A stretch of 6,580 nt of DNA from an uncultured Rikenella sp. (GTDB lineage Bacteria > Bacteroidota > Bacteroidia > Bacteroidales > Rikenellaceae). A model generated the notes under the pieces. The model saw only the letters and a list, made by a program, of their open reading frames with translations, had not been told where the DNA came from and did no database searches. A program made the translations under genes and the position numbers. Of this stretch, positions 1 to 6,396 are shown piece after piece; the first letter of the stretch is position 1, and each line of letters opens with the position of its first letter. The stretch is from assembly GCF_910579375.1 (NCBI RefSeq), contig NZ_CAJTUJ010000111.1:1-6580 (forward strand), read 5' to 3'.

Positions 1-203
1 AGCGCGCTTAGGGTATTATGCCCAATTATTTAGCGCGCTGCGCCGGAAAACCACAGCCCGACGAACAAACCGAGAAGTGGGCTGCCGGCAGCGGGAGGAT
101 GCGTCAGCATCCGTCGAAAGTTTTTTTGGTTCTTTTTGTGAACAAAAAGAACAGTTGAATACGGTCGCTAAGAGCGGAAATACAAATAAATTGTACTTTG
201 AAT
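1..203. repeat. Non-coding stretch with hairpins, downstream of rpe
   Basis: This region lies beyond the 3' end of rpe and shows no believable gene. The self-complementary octamer AGCGCGCT occurs at 1-8 and 32-39 and could close a stem, with GGG (11-13) and CCC (21-23) able to pair inside. A 12-bp perfect palindrome, GCTGCCGGCAGC, lies at 81-92. The two-hairpin element at 97-155 is listed separately. The bases at 156-203 show no recognisable signal. The first octamer starts at the window edge, so any larger element is cut off there. Confidence 0.5.
97..155. repeat. Two-hairpin interspersed element, copy 1
   Basis: A short hairpin (GGATGC 97-102, loop GTCA, GCATCC 107-112) is followed by AAAG plus a run of seven T (121-127). 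Next comes a perfect 11-bp hairpin: GTTCTTTTTGT 129-139, loop GA, ACAAAAAGAAC 142-152, ending in AGTT. The same arrangement recurs at 5963-6027. The T run precedes the large hairpin on the plus strand, and the minus-strand transcript would have A after it. It is therefore not a textbook intrinsic terminator for rpe, although it lies 52 bases past the rpe stop codon. Confidence 0.7.
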
Positions 204-854
204 TTATGCTTCGATCAGTTGTTGGATAGCCGCCACCGGATCCTCTGCCCCGAAGACCGCATTTCCCGCTACCAGGACATCCGCCCCCGCCGCGAACAGC
301 TGAGCCGCATTTTCCGCATTCACCCCCCCGTCCACCTGGATCAGCGCCGCGCTGTTTTTTCTCAGGAGCAAGTCTTTCATTCGGCCGATCTTGTCCAGCG
401 CCGAAGCGATGAACCGCTGCCCGCCGAAACCCGGATTGACGCTCATGATCAGGATCATGTCCGCCATCTCCGCCACCTCCTCCACCGCGCACACCGGCGT
501 ATGCGGATTCAGCGCCACCCCCGCCCGCATTCCCGCGTCGCGGATCGCCTGCAACGTCCGGTGCAGATGCGTCGAAGCCTCGACATGCACCGTCAGATAG
601 TCCGCCCCCGCCGCCCGGAAATCGGCCACATAGCGTTCCGGCTGCACGATCATCAGGTGGACGTCGAGCATCTTGTCCGTCGCTTTCCTCAACGCCTTGA
701 CGACAGGCAGCCCGAAACTGATGTTCGGCACGAACATCCCGTCCATCACATCCAGATGGAACCATTCGGCGCGGCTGCGGTTGACCGTTTCGGCCGCCTC
801 GCCCAGCCGAAGGAAGTCGGCAGACAAAAAAGAAGGAGATATAATGCGTGGCAT
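204..854 (-). CDS. rpe: Ribulose-phosphate 3-epimerase
   Basis: The 216-residue product interconverts D-ribulose 5-phosphate and D-xylulose 5-phosphate in the cytosolic non-oxidative pentose phosphate pathway. It is a complete TIM-barrel protein of usual family length. Family landmarks are all visible: ISPSFLSADF near the N-terminus (Ser7, Ser11), the metal and catalytic segment HLDVMDG (His33, Asp35), DVHLM (His66), the phosphate-loop segment SVNPGFGGQ at 138-146, VDGGV with catalytic Asp175, and the second phosphate-binding GNAVFG at 197-202. The reading frame stays open upstream of 854, but homology begins at the Met of MPRIISPS, which also places the start 36 bases below a TACCTTTG box. 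It is transcribed divergently from the lipoprotein gene. The stop is TAA at 204-206. I see no missing key residue; the family call is firm. Confidence 0.96.
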   Translation of the reverse strand: MPRIISPSFLSADFLRLGEAAETVNRSRAEWFHLDVMDGMFVPNISFGLPVVKALRKATDKMLDVHLMIVQPERYVADFRAAGADYLTVHVEASTHLHRTLQAIRDAGMRAGVALNPHTPVCAVEEVAEMADMILIMSVNPGFGGQRFIASALDKIGRMKDLLLRKNSAALIQVDGGVNAENAAQLFAAGADVLVAGNAVFGAEDPVAAIQQLIEA

Positions 855-889
855 TTGCTTAAAAAATACAGTCGAATGAATGCGAGAAG

Positions 890-897
890 CAAAGGTA
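890..897 (-). promoter_or_regulatory. Bacteroidetes-type -7 box for rpe
   Basis: The minus strand reads TACCTTTG here, a full match to the Bacteroidetes -7 consensus TAnnTTTG. It lies 35 bases upstream of the rpe ATG at 854. No TTTG (-33 element) is visible at the expected distance of about 19-21 bases further upstream, so the call rests on one element and on position. Confidence 0.6.
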
Positions 898-910
898 CGA
901 TTAATTTGCG

Positions 911-918
911 TAAATTTG
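911..918 (+). promoter_or_regulatory. Candidate -7 box for the lipoprotein-recQ pair
   Basis: TAAATTTG matches TAnnTTTG on the plus strand and ends 24 bases before the lipoprotein ATG at 943. No -33 TTTG is visible at the expected spacing. It is only 13 bases from the oppositely oriented rpe box, so two RNA polymerases could not readily occupy both at once. The surrounding AT-rich sequence makes a chance match more likely than for the rpe box. Confidence 0.4.
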
Positions 919-942
919 TTTGGTGACAGAGGCTCGGACGAT

Positions 943-2646
943 ATGAAGTACAATAGGTCAGGTATAGCCCGTTGGAGGGCGTTGTTTTTGTCGTTTGCCG
1001 TGCTTCTCTTCGGGTGCGAGACGGTCGACGAGCCGTGGAGCGGCCCCTCGGGAGGCGGTACGGGCGGGAGCGACGGGCGGCTCTCGGCAGACATTCGGAT
1101 CGTAGCGACCCGGAAGTCCGAGGCGACCGTTGACGTGCTGCTGGCGCCCGGACGGAACATGCCCGCGGAACGCTACTCGTTGGGAGTCTGCTATCTGTGC
1201 GACGTCGATCCGTCGCGCCGTTTGCCGGAGTACGGCGATGGCAGCGGGCTGGAGGATCCGAGCCGGAAGAATCGGTATACCGTTTTTTGTTCCCGAGCCG
1301 AGACACAGGTGGTGATTCGGGCTTATGTCCGGACGGCGACCGGGAGGATGGCATACGGCGATTACGTGCAGGTCTTTCCGAAGGTCGACGGCGGAATATG
1401 GGCCGTGCCGGCGAAGCCGCAGTGGGCGGTTGCCGAAGACGGGCGGACAGTGGAGTTGTCCTCCTCGGTCGTGGGCGAGACGGATGGGAGCGTAAAGCGG
1501 TGCGGCTTCTGCCTGGCGAAGCCCGGAACGGCGCCCGAGCAGGCGGCCTCGCGGATATCGGTCGGAGAGACGTTCGGGGTTCGGATCGACACCTTGAGGC
1601 GGGGGATCGAGTATGCCGTGTGGGCTTATTTGGAGGACGATTGGGAACTGCGGTATGGCGATTCGACCCACGTGCGGATTCCGGCTCCGGAGCTCTTGCC
1701 CGAGGTCGAGACCGCCGGCGGGGCTACGGTATCGATCCGGCGGGTGACCGCCTCCGGACGGGTTGTCGAGATGCATGGCGCCCGGGAGGTGCGCGCCGGG
1801 ATCGAATGGCGGATCGCTGAGGAGGATTTCGGTCGGAATATGACACATTGGCGGACGGTGACCCCGGCGGCGGACGGCGGATTTTCCATGGCCCGGACAG
1901 TGGATCGACCCGGACGGTGGCTCTATCGGGCTTTCGTGACGACGGAATACGGGTGGGGCTATGGTGCGGTACGGTCGGTAGAGGTGCCGCCTTACGAGCA
2001 GTATCTGCCGACGGTGCGAACCGACTCGCGGGTCGTGAGCCATACGGCGGCGACGGCAGTCGTGACAGGCGAAGTGCTTTCGGACGGCGGCGTGGGAATC
2101 ACCGAGCGGGGGATTTGCCACGGCCCCACCTCCCGCCCCGATCTCTCCGGCAAAGAGGTCGAGGTCAGGGGCACCGTCGGCCGGATGACGGCGCGGATCG
2201 AGGGGATTCCGTTGGACAAGACCTATTATTATCGTGCCTATGCCGAAAACGCCGCCGGGCGGGTCTACGGCGAGGTGCAGACGCTCTATATCCGGTCGAG
2301 CGACTTCCGGGTGGAGTTCCGCAACCTCGAAGCCCGGGTGGCGAGCGACGGATCGGTTACGTTCCGGGTTCGGATTGCGAACGATCGGGGACAGAAGTTT
2401 CGAGAGAGGGGTTTTTGTTGGGACTACGCCTCGTATGGGACGCCCACCGTTTCAGACCATAAGAAAGATGCCCGATCGGTGCTCGGCTCGTCGTACGAGG
2501 TTCGGGTCAGCAGCACGTATGATGTCCGCAAAGGAATGAAATATCGGGTGCGGGCCTATGTGGTGACGGAGGACGGCGTGACGTGGTATAGCAGCGACCG
2601 GACTTACGATGCGGTTTATTTTACGGTTCCGAAAGATGACGACTAA
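943..2646 (+). CDS. Lipoprotein with five fibronectin-III-like repeats
   Basis: I do not recognise a named family; the 567-residue product looks like a Bacteroidetes envelope lipoprotein. The start at 943 gives a clean type II signal peptide: basic n-region with R10 and R12, hydrophobic core ALFLSFAVLLFG, and lipobox LFGC with Cys25. Acidic residues soon after the Cys (ETVDE) could favour export to the outer membrane surface. A Gly/Ser-rich linker (about 31-44) follows. Five beta-type units of roughly 95-110 residues come next (about 48-147, 155-249, 250-348, 356-451, 452-562). Each ends in a version of 'Y-x-x-RAY...G...YG', clearest in unit 4 (YYYRAYAENAAG). Unit 4 also has the ERGICHGPTSRP turn typical of Bacteroidetes FN3-like domains. 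Units 2 and 5 keep related CGFC and GFCW segments; unit 3 is the most diverged. There is no catalytic motif, so a binding or structural role is more likely than an enzymatic one. The frame is open further upstream to 880, but that start would bury the signal peptide. The 3' end overlaps recQ. Confidence 0.85.
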   Translation: MKYNRSGIARWRALFLSFAVLLFGCETVDEPWSGPSGGGTGGSDGRLSADIRIVATRKSEATVDVLLAPGRNMPAERYSLGVCYLCDVDPSRRLPEYGDGSGLEDPSRKNRYTVFCSRAETQVVIRAYVRTATGRMAYGDYVQVFPKVDGGIWAVPAKPQWAVAEDGRTVELSSSVVGETDGSVKRCGFCLAKPGTAPEQAASRISVGETFGVRIDTLRRGIEYAVWAYLEDDWELRYGDSTHVRIPAPELLPEVETAGGATVSIRRVTASGRVVEMHGAREVRAGIEWRIAEEDFGRNMTHWRTVTPAADGGFSMARTVDRPGRWLYRAFVTTEYGWGYGAVRSVEVPPYEQYLPTVRTDSRVVSHTAATAVVTGEVLSDGGVGITERGICHGPTSRPDLSGKEVEVRGTVGRMTARIEGIPLDKTYYYRAYAENAAGRVYGEVQTLYIRSSDFRVEFRNLEARVASDGSVTFRVRIANDRGQKFRERGFCWDYASYGTPTVSDHKKDARSVLGSSYEVRVSSTYDVRKGMKYRVRAYVVTEDGVTWYSSDRTYDAVYFTVPKDDD

Positions 2647-4576
2647 TCAGAGCATGCCGGACCCCAGGCAGATACTCGAAAAATACTGGGGCTATCAGAC
2701 CTTTCGTCCCTTGCAGCGCGAGATTATCGACTCGGTGGTGGCCGGACGCGATACGGTCGCCCTGTTGCCCACCGGCGGCGGCAAGTCGCTCACCTATCAG
2801 GTGCCCGCGCTGGCCTTGCCCGGGGTGACCATCGTGATCACGCCGCTCATCGCCCTGATGAAAGACCAGGTCGACGCCCTTCGGCGGCGCGGCGTGCGGG
2901 CCGTGGCGATTCACTCCGCCATGTCGGCCCGCGAGATCGATATCGCGCTGGACAATTGCGTGTACGGCGATGTGAAACTGCTCTACATCGCCCCGGAACG
3001 GATCGAGACGCGGATTTTCCACACCCGTGTGCGGAAGATGGAGGTCGCGTTGGTGGCAGTGGACGAAGCGCACTGTATCTCGGAGTGGGGGTATGATTTC
3101 CGCCCCTCCTATCTGCGGATCGCCCGCCTGCGGGAGTGGCTGCCGGGCGTGCCGTTTCTGGCCGTGACCGCCACGGCCACGGCGCTGGTGCTGGAGGATA
3201 TTCGGCGGCATCTGGAGTTGGACGATCCGGCGGTTTTCCGGGGGTCGTTCGCGCGACCGAACATCCGGTTCGTGGTGCGGAACGGCGAGAACAAGACCGA
3301 TCAGATGTTACGGGTGATCCGCCGGGTCGAGGGCTCGGGCATCGTCTATGCGCGCACGCGGAAAGCGACCGAAGAGATCGCCTCGATGCTGATCGGAGAG
3401 GGGATTGCGGCGGATTTTTACCATGCCGGTCTGGGGTTCCGGCTGCGGGCGGCGAAACAGGAGGCGTGGTTGCGGGGCGACGTGCGGGTGATCGTGGCCA
3501 CCAACGCGTTCGGGATGGGGATCGACAAACCGGATGTGCGGTTCGTGATCCACGAACGGATGCCCGATTCGCTGGAGGCCTACTACCAGGAGGCGGGACG
3601 AGCCGGTCGGGACGGTTTGCCCGCTTATGCGGTGCTGCTCTACAACGGGATGGACACGACGGCGGCCCGGCGGCGCATCGAGACGGCCTATCCGCCGTTG
3701 GGGACGGTGCGACAGGTCTACGAAGCGATCTTCAACCACTTGCAGGTGACGGTGGGGGGCGGGAAAGAGGCGGTCTTCGATTTCGATTTGGAAGAGTTCG
3801 CGAAACGGTTCAAATTCTATTCGCTTACTGCGTTTTATGCGATTAAATTGTTGGAGTTGAACGGCTACATGACGTTGACGGACGTGCTGGACAATCCGAC
3901 CCGGATCATGTTCCGCATGTCGCGCGAGGAGCTCTACAAATTGCGGGTCGATCGAACGGAGCTGGACAGCTTTCTTCGGATTCTGTTGCGGCTTTATACG
4001 GGTTTGTTTACGGAGTTCGTGGCGGTAGACGAGGCCTATCTGGCCCGGATGTCGGGGTATACGGAGGCGCGGGTGAAAGAGCTGCTTTACCAACTCTCGG
4101 TGATGCGGGTGATCCGATATATCCCTCGTCGGAGTTCGCCTCTGTTGATTTTGCACGAGGAGCGGCTGCCGGTCGGGGATGTGGCGATCGCTCCGGCGAC
4201 CTATCACCGGCGGCGGGAGCTGGAGGAGTTGCGGGGCGCGGCGATGGCGGAATATGCGGAGAACGGCTCGCAGTGTCGGAGCGTGCTGTTGAGGGAGTAT
4301 TTCGACGAGCCGCATCCGGAACCGTGCGGAGTTTGTGACGTTTGTTTGTCGCGGAGGGCCGACGAGATGTTCCGGGCGAGCGATGCTTTCGGTCGGATCG
4401 AGGGGGAGATCGTGCGGGTGTTGGAGTCGGTTCCGTCCGGTAGGTCGATGACTTTGCGCGCCTTGTTGGCAGCGGTGGAGGGTCGTCCGACGATGGTATT
4501 GACGATGTTGCGTCGTTTGTTGGCCCGGGGTCGAGTGCGTCAGTTGAACGACGGCGGCCTGGTGTTGGACGAGTAG
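2636..4576 (+). CDS. recQ: ATP-dependent DNA helicase RecQ, Bacteroidetes-type
   Basis: The 646-residue product is a 3'-5' superfamily 2 DNA helicase acting in recombination and repair of stalled forks. All helicase motifs are present: PTGGGKS (Walker A, 45-51), TPLIALMKDQ (Ia), DEAH (143-146) running into the aromatic-rich loop WGYDFRP (151-157), TATAT (178-182), ATNAFGMGIDKPD (motif V, 288-300) and QEAGRAGRDG (arginine fingers, 318-327). A zinc site is formed by Cys547, Cys564, Cys567 and Cys570, with the same C-x16-C-x2-C-x2-C spacing as E. coli RecQ. Unlike E. coli RecQ, about 200 residues lie between motif VI and the first zinc Cys. After the zinc site only about 75 residues remain, so there is no HRDC domain. 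This order matches a RecQ lineage I know from Bacteroidetes. The ATG at 2636 overlaps the lipoprotein gene by 11 bases; ATG 2654, 7 bases after that gene's stop, would give 640 residues and is equally plausible. An in-frame ATG at 2609 is less likely. The overlap or near-contact suggests co-transcription with the lipoprotein gene. Confidence 0.95.
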   Translation: MTTNQSMPDPRQILEKYWGYQTFRPLQREIIDSVVAGRDTVALLPTGGGKSLTYQVPALALPGVTIVITPLIALMKDQVDALRRRGVRAVAIHSAMSAREIDIALDNCVYGDVKLLYIAPERIETRIFHTRVRKMEVALVAVDEAHCISEWGYDFRPSYLRIARLREWLPGVPFLAVTATATALVLEDIRRHLELDDPAVFRGSFARPNIRFVVRNGENKTDQMLRVIRRVEGSGIVYARTRKATEEIASMLIGEGIAADFYHAGLGFRLRAAKQEAWLRGDVRVIVATNAFGMGIDKPDVRFVIHERMPDSLEAYYQEAGRAGRDGLPAYAVLLYNGMDTTAARRRIETAYPPLGTVRQVYEAIFNHLQVTVGGGKEAVFDFDLEEFAKRFKFYSLTAFYAIKLLELNGYMTLTDVLDNPTRIMFRMSREELYKLRVDRTELDSFLRILLRLYTGLFTEFVAVDEAYLARMSGYTEARVKELLYQLSVMRVIRYIPRRSSPLLILHEERLPVGDVAIAPATYHRRRELEELRGAAMAEYAENGSQCRSVLLREYFDEPHPEPCGVCDVCLSRRADEMFRASDAFGRIEGEIVRVLESVPSGRSMTLRALLAAVEGRPTMVLTMLRRLLARGRVRQLNDGGLVLDE

Positions 4577-4873
4577 AACCCATGGTTTATCTGCGAGCGA
4601 TCGTTATTATATTTCAATTGCTCGCCCGGCCCGTCTAAAGATGAATCGCGCAGGCTCGCGGATGTAGAACGGTGCGCAGATTTGTGCTGAGTGAGTAGCG
4701 GGCCGGAGCCTGCGCTGCTTTGGGTAGAGGCTGCCAGCAAAAGACGCTGTGCGTCCCTCCCGCTGGGGGAGGCGTCCGGCCCGCGCGGCTCTTTGAACCG
4801 CAATAAATGCAAACAGGGGGCGGCCTAATTTAGGGTGGTTCCGGTCAGCTTTTGAGTGCCGCTCTGCACTGTT
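4577..4873. repeat. Structured non-coding region after recQ
   Basis: No believable gene is present. A stem GCGAGC (4593-4598)/GCTCGC (4620-4625) with an AT-rich 21-base loop lies 16 bases after the recQ stop; it is not followed by T, so terminator function is uncertain. A perfect 9-bp stem, CGGGCCGGA (4699-4707)/TCCGGCCCG (4775-4783), encloses smaller hairpins: GACGC-TGT-GCGTC (4743-4755) and a CCTCCC/GGGAGG stem just after it. The motif GCGGCTCTTTGAACCGC at 4785-4801 follows directly. Blocks at 4640-4651, 4667-4680, 4719-4729 and 4785-4801 recur in the same order in 6105-6542. The bases 4802-4873 show nothing recognisable. Confidence 0.55.
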
Positions 4874-5068
4874 TTATTCCGAGAGGCAGCGCAACTGAAG
4901 ACCGCTGGCACGGTGCGTCGAGTTGCTGGGGTGGAGTGCTTTCGCGTGGAAGCTCAAGTACATACCATGGATGTCACTGGCTGTAGCAGCCCAGCTATAC
5001 CCGCTGTTATTGACGTACCACAGTGCGCCATCGTCGATGGTGCGGAAGCCCGGGGCGGGGAGGATGAA
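4874..5068 (-). pseudogene. 5'-truncated FISUMP-domain protein remnant
   Basis: Read on the minus strand, this stretch encodes about 64 residues that look like the C-terminal end of a FISUMP (Fibrobacter succinogenes major paralogous) domain, common in Bacteroidetes secreted proteins and lipoproteins. The recognisable pattern is PAPGFR, DGALWYV, GYSWAA, YLSF, HPSN, RASG, and RC three residues before the end, closing with a TAA stop. The frame stays open to an ATG at 5146. However, the residues encoded above 5068 do not resemble the family, and that sequence contains the promoter and start of pssA on the other strand. The domain's N-terminal part and any signal peptide are missing. I infer a relic whose 5' part was lost by deletion or rearrangement. 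No premature stop or frameshift lies inside the remaining piece, so the loss may be recent. The alternative, a real small gene starting at 5146, is unlikely. Confidence 0.7.
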
Positions 5069-5080
5069 AAGAATATTGTG

Positions 5081-5088
5081 TACATTTG
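5081..5088 (+). promoter_or_regulatory. Bacteroidetes-type -7 box for pssA
   Basis: TACATTTG matches TAnnTTTG and lies 39 bases before the pssA ATG, a normal leader length. No TTTG is found at the expected -33 position, where the sequence is G-rich (5051-5060). The box lies only 12 bases beyond the point where FISUMP homology stops. Confidence 0.55.
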
Positions 5089-5127
5089 CCTCCGATTCGG
5101 GCCACCGTTCCCGACCCCTGAAAACAG

Positions 5128-5835
5128 ATGAAAAAAATAATCGCATTCATACCCAACCTGCTCACACTGTGCAATCTGCTCTCAGGCTGCGCGGCAGTTT
5201 CCGTGTTGTTTCTCGAATACGATTTTCAAGCAGCATTTTGGCTCGTGATCGCAGCAGCCGTGTTCGATTTTTGCGACGGCGCCGTTGCCCGGTTGTTGCA
5301 TGTCAGCTCACCGATCGGCAAAGAGCTCGATTCGCTGGCCGATATGGTCAGTTTCGGACTCGTTCCGGCCTCCGTCGTCTATATGTTGCTGAGGCTGACG
5401 GCGAGTGCGGGCGGATGGTTGCCGTATGTCGGATTTCTGATCGCAGCCTGTTCCGCACTGCGGCTGGCCAAGTTCAATATCGACGAGCGGCAGCACGAAG
5501 AGTTTCGAGGCCTGCCGACCCCGGCCTGCGCGCTGTTTTTCGTCTCCCTGTCCCTGATGATCGGGCAGATCGGGTGGATTTCCTGTCCGGTCGTGCTCGT
5601 CGGGTTGAGTGTGGTTTTTTCAGCCCTTTTGGTCTGTGATATACCGATGTTTTCGTTGAAATTCAAGTCATTGGCTTGGCGAGGGAATGAACTCAGATAC
5701 GTTTTTCTGATTATTTCCGTTTTATTGATTGCGATTTTGCGATTGGCCGCTCCGGCCGTGATAATAGCCGGTTATATCGTGATTTCCACCATTCGGGCGA
5801 TCGTTTTGAAAAAAAAAATGTGTAAAAGGCTGTAA
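5128..5835 (+). CDS. pssA: CDP-diacylglycerol-serine O-phosphatidyltransferase
   Basis: This 235-residue inner-membrane enzyme makes phosphatidylserine from CDP-diacylglycerol and L-serine, the step before phosphatidylethanolamine. The CDP-alcohol phosphotransferase signature D-x2-D-G-x2-A-R-x8-G-x3-D-x3-D is complete: Asp47, Asp50, Gly51, Ala54, Arg55, Gly64, Asp68, Asp72. The opening IPNLLTLCNLLSG is typical of bacterial PssA of the multi-membrane-span type. Hydrophobic segments fall roughly at 9-28, 34-50, 73-90, 97-112, 131-147, 151-172 and 190-222. The SALRLAKFN segment (about 108-116) and the following GLPTP (128-132) are also characteristic of PssA. This separates it from phosphatidylglycerophosphate synthase. 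The C-terminus is basic (KKKMCKRL), and its codons include a run of ten A. The gene is preceded by its own -7 box and appears monocistronic here. The phosphatidylserine decarboxylase gene, often found next to pssA, is not in the window. Confidence 0.94.
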   Translation: MKKIIAFIPNLLTLCNLLSGCAAVSVLFLEYDFQAAFWLVIAAAVFDFCDGAVARLLHVSSPIGKELDSLADMVSFGLVPASVVYMLLRLTASAGGWLPYVGFLIAACSALRLAKFNIDERQHEEFRGLPTPACALFFVSLSLMIGQIGWISCPVVLVGLSVVFSALLVCDIPMFSLKFKSLAWRGNELRYVFLIISVLLIAILRLAAPAVIIAGYIVISTIRAIVLKKKMCKRL

Positions 5836-5867
5836 ATCATAGGTGTAGCAGTTTGTGGGAATTTTCG

Positions 5868-5875
5868 TACCTTTG
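5868..5875 (+). promoter_or_regulatory. Promoter-like -7 box without a downstream gene
   Basis: TACCTTTG matches TAnnTTTG, identical to the box in front of rpe, and sits 33 bases after the pssA stop. The only TTTG nearby (5852-5855) is 12 bases away, shorter than the usual 19-21. No coding frame follows on this strand within the window. It could start a non-coding RNA, be a relic, or be a chance match. Confidence 0.35.
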
Positions 5876-5962
5876 CCCGCCGATTGGAGTGGACTTTGTC
5901 GGAAGTCGAGCGCGCGGGCAATAGGTTGGGCTGAGGCTTTGCGCATGCGGGTATATCCGGCC

Positions 5963-6027
5963 AGAGCATCCCGTAGGGATGCGCTCTAAAGTTTTTCTGG
6001 TTCTCTTTGTTCACAAAGAGAACAGTT
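5963..6027. repeat. Two-hairpin interspersed element, copy 2
   Basis: The first hairpin has arms AGAGCATCCC (5963-5972) and GGGATGC-g-CTCT (5976-5987), loop GTA, with one bulged G. AAAG and five T follow. The second hairpin is a perfect 11-bp stem: GTTCTCTTTGT 6000-6010, loop TC, ACAAAGAGAAC 6013-6023, then AGTT. Compared with copy 1 (97-155), stem position 6 changed from T-A to C-G, keeping the pair. Confidence 0.7.
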
Positions 6028-6069
6028 CTAGCCGGGGCAGTGTCCAGATCGCGCGCCCTGCCTAAAGAA

Positions 6070-6114
6070 GCGATTCAACTATTTCGGCGGTTAGCCGAAT
6101 TATAGATGAATCGC
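6070..6114. repeat. Long imperfect hairpin
   Basis: Arms GCGATTCA (6070-6077)/TGAATCGC (6107-6114), CTAT (6079-6082)/ATAG (6102-6105) and TTCGGC (6083-6088)/GCCGAA (6094-6099) stack into an 18-bp stem. It has an A-A mismatch, a TT bulge and the loop GGTTA. The right arm contains the GATGAATCGCGC block that recurs at 4640-4651. Confidence 0.6.
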
Positions 6115-6264
6115 GCGGGCGCGCATCGAAGAACCGGGCCGAGCTGATTAAGCGATACGTAGTATCGCTCTGTCCTGCCGGGGTCACCCGGCCGCCGCCC
6201 GCGCAGGGCAGTTTTAGGCGGGACAAAGAACGGCGCGCAGAAAAACTTGGCTCGCGCAAAAAAT

Positions 6265-6342
6265 CCGTCGCCCGCCCGCCTTAAGAGGGATTTCACTCGT
6301 TTTGCGTTAGCAAAATCGAGATGAAATCCCAGCGGGCGACGG
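6265..6342. repeat. 78-base inverted repeat (cruciform-forming)
   Basis: The outer stem CCGTCGCCCGC (6265-6275)/GCGGGCGACGG (6332-6342) is perfect over 11 bp. The inner stem GGGATTTCA (6287-6295)/TGAAATCCC (6322-6330) is perfect over 9 bp. It continues as CTCG-TTTTGC/GCAAAA-CGAG with single bulged bases at 6316 and 6321, closing on loop GTTA (6306-6309). The 5' side has an 11-base bulge (6276-6286). No T run follows. Confidence 0.7.
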
Positions 6343-6396
6343 CAAACGCGGCGGAGCGCAAGCGGAGCCGCAGTGAGGCGGACACGGGGCGGAGAA

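Noticed and set aside
129..152. Intrinsic terminator of rpe
   Set aside because: The stem is strong, but in the rpe transcript the bases after it are CAAAAAAAC rather than a U run.
198..926. 242-codon plus-strand frame over rpe
   Set aside because: It is antisense to a clearly conserved epimerase, and its His/Arg-rich product resembles no family; it is a shadow of GC-rich coding sequence.
958..2121. 387-codon minus-strand frame within the lipoprotein gene
   Set aside because: It is Pro/His/Arg-rich antisense to a gene with signal peptide and domain repeats; no family features.
3308..4315. 335-codon minus-strand frame within recQ
   Set aside because: It is antisense to conserved helicase sequence, with composition typical of a complementary-strand shadow.
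4540..4812. 90-codon minus-strand frame after recQ
   Set aside because: It overlaps the recQ 3' end and a hairpin cluster shared with another non-coding region; no recognisable protein features.
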